A stretch of DNA of 44,442 nt, from positions 1 through 44,442 of the forward strand of contig JAIEPW010000130.1 of the NCBI GenBank assembly GCA_019748195.1, read 5' to 3'. Under the pieces are notes generated by a model, which did no database searches, had not been told where the DNA came from, and saw only the letters and a program-made list of their open reading frames with translations. The translations under genes were made by a program, and so were the position numbers. This document shows, piece after piece, positions 44,436-44,442 of the stretch. The stretch comes from Bryobacteraceae bacterium (GTDB taxonomy: Bacteria; Acidobacteriota; Terriglobia; Bryobacterales; Bryobacteraceae). Position 1 is the first letter of the stretch. Each line of letters opens with the position of its first letter.

Positions 44436-44442
44436 TGAATCA

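Overview
The window reads as chromosomal DNA of a high-GC diderm heterotroph, most likely an acidobacterium of the Solibacter/Bryobacter type. The clues are a long carboxypeptidase-regulatory-domain TonB receptor (Oar-like), a DWPQWRG-type PQQ-repeat protein, a large secreted PIG-L deacetylase, an lpx/lpt lipid A and LPS gene set, and hslVU. The taxonomic placement is inference; no rRNA is present. I saw no insertion sequence, prophage or CRISPR array.

Layout. (1) 1-77: tRNA-Val. (2) 105-9548, minus strand: a tightly overlapping five-gene operon for secreted deacetylase, TonB receptor, APC permease, PfkB kinase and NAD-dependent GH4 6-phospho-glycosidase, which reads as one scavenging pathway. 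(3) 9597-12462, plus strand: apbE flavin transferase, a CBS-domain protein and an ArsB/NhaD-type permease. (4) 12459-23621, minus strand: a nine-gene operon rnfB - giant nifJ (pyruvate:ferredoxin oxidoreductase, 1640 aa) - rnfC - rnfD - rnfG - rnfE - rnfA - small Cys-rich membrane protein - ferredoxin:NADP reductase. (5) 23762-28931, plus strand: truncated hemoglobin, 2-oxoacid:ferredoxin oxidoreductase alpha (gamma-alpha fusion) and beta subunits, and a 601-aa protein that looks like a catalytically dead copy of the C-terminal part of the giant NifJ, ending in the same monocluster ferredoxin domain. (6) 28972-29047: tRNA-Phe, minus strand. (7) 29435-33361: two tandem membrane-fusion proteins and a PQQ-repeat protein. 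(8) 33454-35504: fabZ, lpxA, lpxI. (9) 35461-35886: a 38-bp direct repeat flanking a decayed hicA toxin gene, then a GNAT gene on the minus strand. (10) 36505-42402: hslV, hslU, an FN3 protein, a giant LptC/LptA-like protein and lptB. (11) 42399-44435, minus strand: a GT-C type membrane protein and an unknown small membrane protein.

The centre of interest is regions 3-5. Two 2-oxoacid:ferredoxin oxidoreductase systems sit head to head around a 140-bp control region. One is embedded inside an rnf operon, between rnfB and rnfC. Both carry a tethered ferredoxin domain, and no free ferredoxin gene is seen in the window. Electrons from pyruvate (and probably 2-oxoglutarate) would pass through the tethered ferredoxins to Rnf (NAD+, with ion pumping) or to the plant-type FNR (NADP+). 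ApbE next door can attach the covalent FMN that RnfG and RnfD need; their SGAT motifs are intact. The Cys-rich small protein after rnfA resembles NqrM in layout and may deliver iron to the RnfA/RnfE cluster. The proposed pseudoenzyme subunit encoded with KorAB is the best candidate for something undescribed.
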